Program-made: the position numbers and the translations under genes
Shown here: positions 6,449 through 8,480 of the stretch, piece after piece
Layout of the letters: each line of letters opens with the position of its first letter
Numbering within the stretch: position 1 is the first letter of the stretch
Origin: Pseudomonadota bacterium
GTDB lineage: Bacteria > Pseudomonadota > Gammaproteobacteria > CAMYNG01
Length of the DNA stretch: 8,480 nt
Direction: 5' to 3'
NCBI GenBank assembly: GCA_020347585.1
Contig: CP070733.1
Location: 1,580,477-1,588,956, forward strand
The notes under the pieces: model-generated
The model's database searches: none
What the model saw: only the letters and a program-made list of their open reading frames with translations
Told to the model about the DNA's origin: nothing

Positions 6449-7310
6449 ATACGAACTCCGCGCGCGCATTGAGCAACTACGCGAAGACCGACGCCGTGGC
6501 GCCAGCGAGCTGGGACGCGAAGCCATGGCGGTCGCCGCGGACGCGGCCCGCTACCTGCCCGCCGAGTCCGCCGCCGACCTTAGTGCCGCGCTGATTACAT
6601 TGGCCGATGAACTCGCCGTGGTACGCCCCAGCATGGCGCCATTGTATAACCTGGCGATGCGTTGGCGGCAGCAGCTCAAAGCAAGCGTAGTCACTAAAGC
6701 CGAAGACCTTAGGGAAAGCGCGGCAGAACAAGCCATGGAACTCGCCAATGCCTCGCGGTTGGCCGTTGAACAAGTGATCGCCCATACCCTGGAGACGATC
6801 GCCCCGTACCGCGTGATCATCACACACAGCCTGAGCTCGACATTGACCGAGGTGTTCCACCGCCTGCCCGACAAGGCGAACCATCACGTTATCCTCACCG
6901 AATCACGCCCCCTAAACGAGGGCCATCAACTCGCCGCGTTGCTGTCCGGCTGGCAACTGCCCGCCACGCTGATAACCGACGCGCAGCTGGGATTGTTCGT
7001 GCAACGCGCCGACGTGGCGCTGGTCGGTGCCGACGCGCTGCTAGCCGACGGCTCGGTGGTCAACAAGAGCGGCACCAGTTTGCTGGCGCTGGCCGCGCAC
7101 GAAAGCAAAATTCCATTTTACGTTAGCGCCGAGACACTCAAACAGCACCGTACCGATACGGCGCCACCGGAACCCGAGGTCATGGCCCCGGCGGAACTGG
7201 GTGCGCCGGGCTGGCCGGGGGTCGATATCGGCAACGTGTATTTCGACACCACACCGGCACGGCTGGTATCTGGCTGGATCAATGAGCACGGACTGCAGCA
7301 GCGCGGGTGA
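6441..7310 (+). CDS. eIF2B alpha/MtnA/R15P isomerase-fold protein lacking the catalytic cysteine
   Basis: A 289-residue protein of the eIF-2B alpha/beta/delta-like superfamily, which also contains methylthioribose-1-phosphate isomerase (MtnA) and archaeal ribose-1,5-bisphosphate isomerase. Residues 1 to about 120 are a helical N-terminal domain; 121-289 are the Rossmann-like part, with IITHS (126-130), VILTESRPLNEG (150-161), GADAL (196-200, D198 being the catalytic-Asp position), NKSGT (208-212), IPFYVSAETLK (224-234) and YFDTTPARLV (267-276). The catalytic Cys of the isomerases, found in a THC-type motif, is replaced: the motif reads THSLSS, and the protein has no cysteine. It is thus more like eIF2B alpha at this site and may bind a phosphorylated ligand or do different chemistry. 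Start: GTG at 6441, in frame, with AGGAG 10 nt upstream, overlapping the NUDIX stop. A translation-factor role is unlikely in a bacterium. Confidence 0.9.
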   Translation: MNEYELRARIEQLREDRRRGASELGREAMAVAADAARYLPAESAADLSAALITLADELAVVRPSMAPLYNLAMRWRQQLKASVVTKAEDLRESAAEQAMELANASRLAVEQVIAHTLETIAPYRVIITHSLSSTLTEVFHRLPDKANHHVILTESRPLNEGHQLAALLSGWQLPATLITDAQLGLFVQRADVALVGADALLADGSVVNKSGTSLLALAAHESKIPFYVSAETLKQHRTDTAPPEPEVMAPAELGAPGWPGVDIGNVYFDTTPARLVSGWINEHGLQQRG

Positions 7311-7351
7311 AACACCTGCGGCAAATGAACTGGACTAAGAACTATCGAGTG

Positions 7352-8480
7352 TTAACAGATCGGATACCGGCCGCGCGCAAGGTCGGCGCAGAACCTGCCA
7401 AGGCCAGCCAGTTCGCGCTGCATTAGCGCCTCAACCGCCTCCCTGACATCCGGCAGTGCGACGCCACTGTCCACGCGCACCTGCACCGATACCACCTGCG
7501 GCTCATTGACCGGCGAACCGATGCGGCTTAGCAGCAACACCTGCGCTTCCTTCACCCCGTCGATCTTCTCGCAAATGCGCCGCGCCGTGCGATGCGCAAG
7601 CACATTGTAGATCTTGCCGACATGGCTCACCGGGTTCTTGCCTGCCGCCGCCTCGGTACCCAGTGGCCGGTTTAGCGAGATCAATCCGTTAACGCGGTTA
7701 CCGCGCCCGACCTGGCCGGAGTCGGCATCCTCGGCGGAGGTGCCGAGCAGGCTGAGGTAAACGCCGCCAAGCCCTCGGCCCTGCACGTCGAGGGCATTGA
7801 GGTGGACCGTGAATTCCGAAAACTCCTCGTTGCGGCGTACGAACCTTTCGATCACCGCGTGCAACTCCTTCTTCTTGTCAAAGTACGCAGACTCTGAGTC
7901 CATCGCGTTAGCGAGCAACGGCATCGCTACGGTCAAATCCAGTTGGCGCCCGCGCCGCAACCCCATGACCTTGATGTCCTCGCCGGTCTCGGGAAAGCGC
8001 TGCTTGAAGCGCGCGGAATTGAGGTACTTCTCGACGTCCAGCACGACGTTCTCGGTGGGCGTTAGAGGATAGAAACCGACCGCAGCCGAGGTGTCGTTGG
8101 CGACCCGCAGCGTCCCGGGGCGAGAAAAGATATCGGTGAGCTCCTGCGAGCCGGGTGACATTACCACCCGGTAACGCAGATGGTGTTCGGGATCGACGAA
8201 GCGCAAATGGCTACTGATCCAGCGTTTGGCGGCATCGACGGTAATATCGCGCACCGGTATCTTCCTGCCGTCAACGCTGAACGTCGCGCGATCGCCGATG
8301 GTTAGTTCCATCGGCCGGATAACCTTGCCCCCACCGAACCCCAACCGCACGCGGCCGGCGGTGAGCAACCCCTTATCGACGTTGTGGTGCAAGACAACAC
8401 CACACTCGTCCAGGTAGGCCTGCGAGAGTGCGACGGATACCGCATCCATGATCGCGTCACAGATGTAGTCCGGATGCCCG
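7352..8480 (-). CDS. Archaeal-type S-adenosylmethionine synthetase (methionine adenosyltransferase), 5' end outside window
   Basis: Makes S-adenosylmethionine from methionine and ATP in the cytosol. It belongs to the archaeal MAT family (AdoMet synthetase 2, as in Methanocaldococcus jannaschii), whose sequence is very different from bacterial MetK. The frame runs off the right edge with GHPDYICDAIMD, matching the family's GHPD-x-ICD block, so only about 27 N-terminal residues are missing and the ATG at 8449 is internal. Counting from that ATG: HHNVDKG at 21-27, GFGGGK at 37-42, ANDTSAAVG at 117-125, GEDIKVMGLR at 156-165, GTSAEDADSGQVGRGNRVNG at 236-255 and GKNPVSHVGKIYN at 270-282. All major blocks are present. 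By memory of the M. jannaschii protein, the HHNTDQ segment is changed to HHNVDK and GQGS to SPGS. It converges on the eIF2B-like gene with 41 nt between stops and no clear terminator. Confidence 0.95.
   Translation of the reverse strand, partial: GHPDYICDAIMDAVSVALSQAYLDECGVVLHHNVDKGLLTAGRVRLGFGGGKVIRPMELTIGDRATFSVDGRKIPVRDITVDAAKRWISSHLRFVDPEHHLRYRVVMSPGSQELTDIFSRPGTLRVANDTSAAVGFYPLTPTENVVLDVEKYLNSARFKQRFPETGEDIKVMGLRRGRQLDLTVAMPLLANAMDSESAYFDKKKELHAVIERFVRRNEEFSEFTVHLNALDVQGRGLGGVYLSLLGTSAEDADSGQVGRGNRVNGLISLNRPLGTEAAAGKNPVSHVGKIYNVLAHRTARRICEKIDGVKEAQVLLLSRIGSPVNEPQVVSVQVRVDSGVALPDVREAVEALMQRELAGLGRFCADLARGRYPIC

Noticed and set aside
7311..7353. Terminator between the convergent eIF2B-like and AdoMet synthetase genes
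   Set aside because: Only a 5-bp AACAC/GTGTT pairing with a 33-nt loop and no T-run; not credible as a terminator.

Overview
The window is a GC-rich, densely coded bacterial chromosome segment with nine protein genes, two of them cut by the window edges. Gene content (FtsH, POT peptide transporter, YbhB-type protein, exported dienelactone hydrolase, DUF504 protein) and overall style suggest a gammaproteobacterium, perhaps near the Chromatiales/Ectothiorhodospiraceae. That placement is an inference from protein flavour, because there is no rRNA or other marker here. I see no tRNA, rRNA, CRISPR array, insertion sequence, phage gene or attachment site.

Layout. (1) 1-1457, plus strand: the AAA+ and M41 peptidase part of an FtsH protease whose membrane N-terminus lies left of the window. 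(2) 1470-5493, minus strand: five genes facing FtsH. In transcription order they are an exported dienelactone hydrolase-family enzyme, a SagB/ThcOx-type nitroreductase with a probable signal peptide, a small DUF504 (MJ1316-type) protein, a POT-family peptide transporter and a YbhB/YbcL-type (PEBP) protein. The first four are separated by 44-71 nt and may form one transcript; the last follows a 126-nt gap and has its own strong Shine-Dalgarno. (3) 5494-5766: a divergent intergenic region with a candidate promoter for the minus-strand genes and a hairpin. (4) 5767-7310, plus strand: a 56-residue Cys-rich protein, a NUDIX hydrolase and an eIF2B/MtnA-fold protein. The last two overlap by 8 nt and are surely co-transcribed. 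(5) 7352-8480, minus strand: most of an archaeal-type methionine adenosyltransferase (AdoMet synthetase), running off the right edge.

How the genes relate. Most are housekeeping or accessory metabolism and no single pathway joins them all. The most interesting part is 5767-8480. The eIF2B-fold protein keeps the family Asp and the NK-GT loop but has no cysteine at all, so it cannot use the Cys/Asp chemistry of MtnA or ribose-1,5-bisphosphate isomerase. It is translationally coupled to a NUDIX enzyme and sits beside an AdoMet synthetase of the archaeal family instead of MetK. A nucleotide- or sugar-phosphate-handling unit is a reasonable hypothesis, but its substrate cannot be read from the sequence. 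I found no evidence of a defence system or mobile island.
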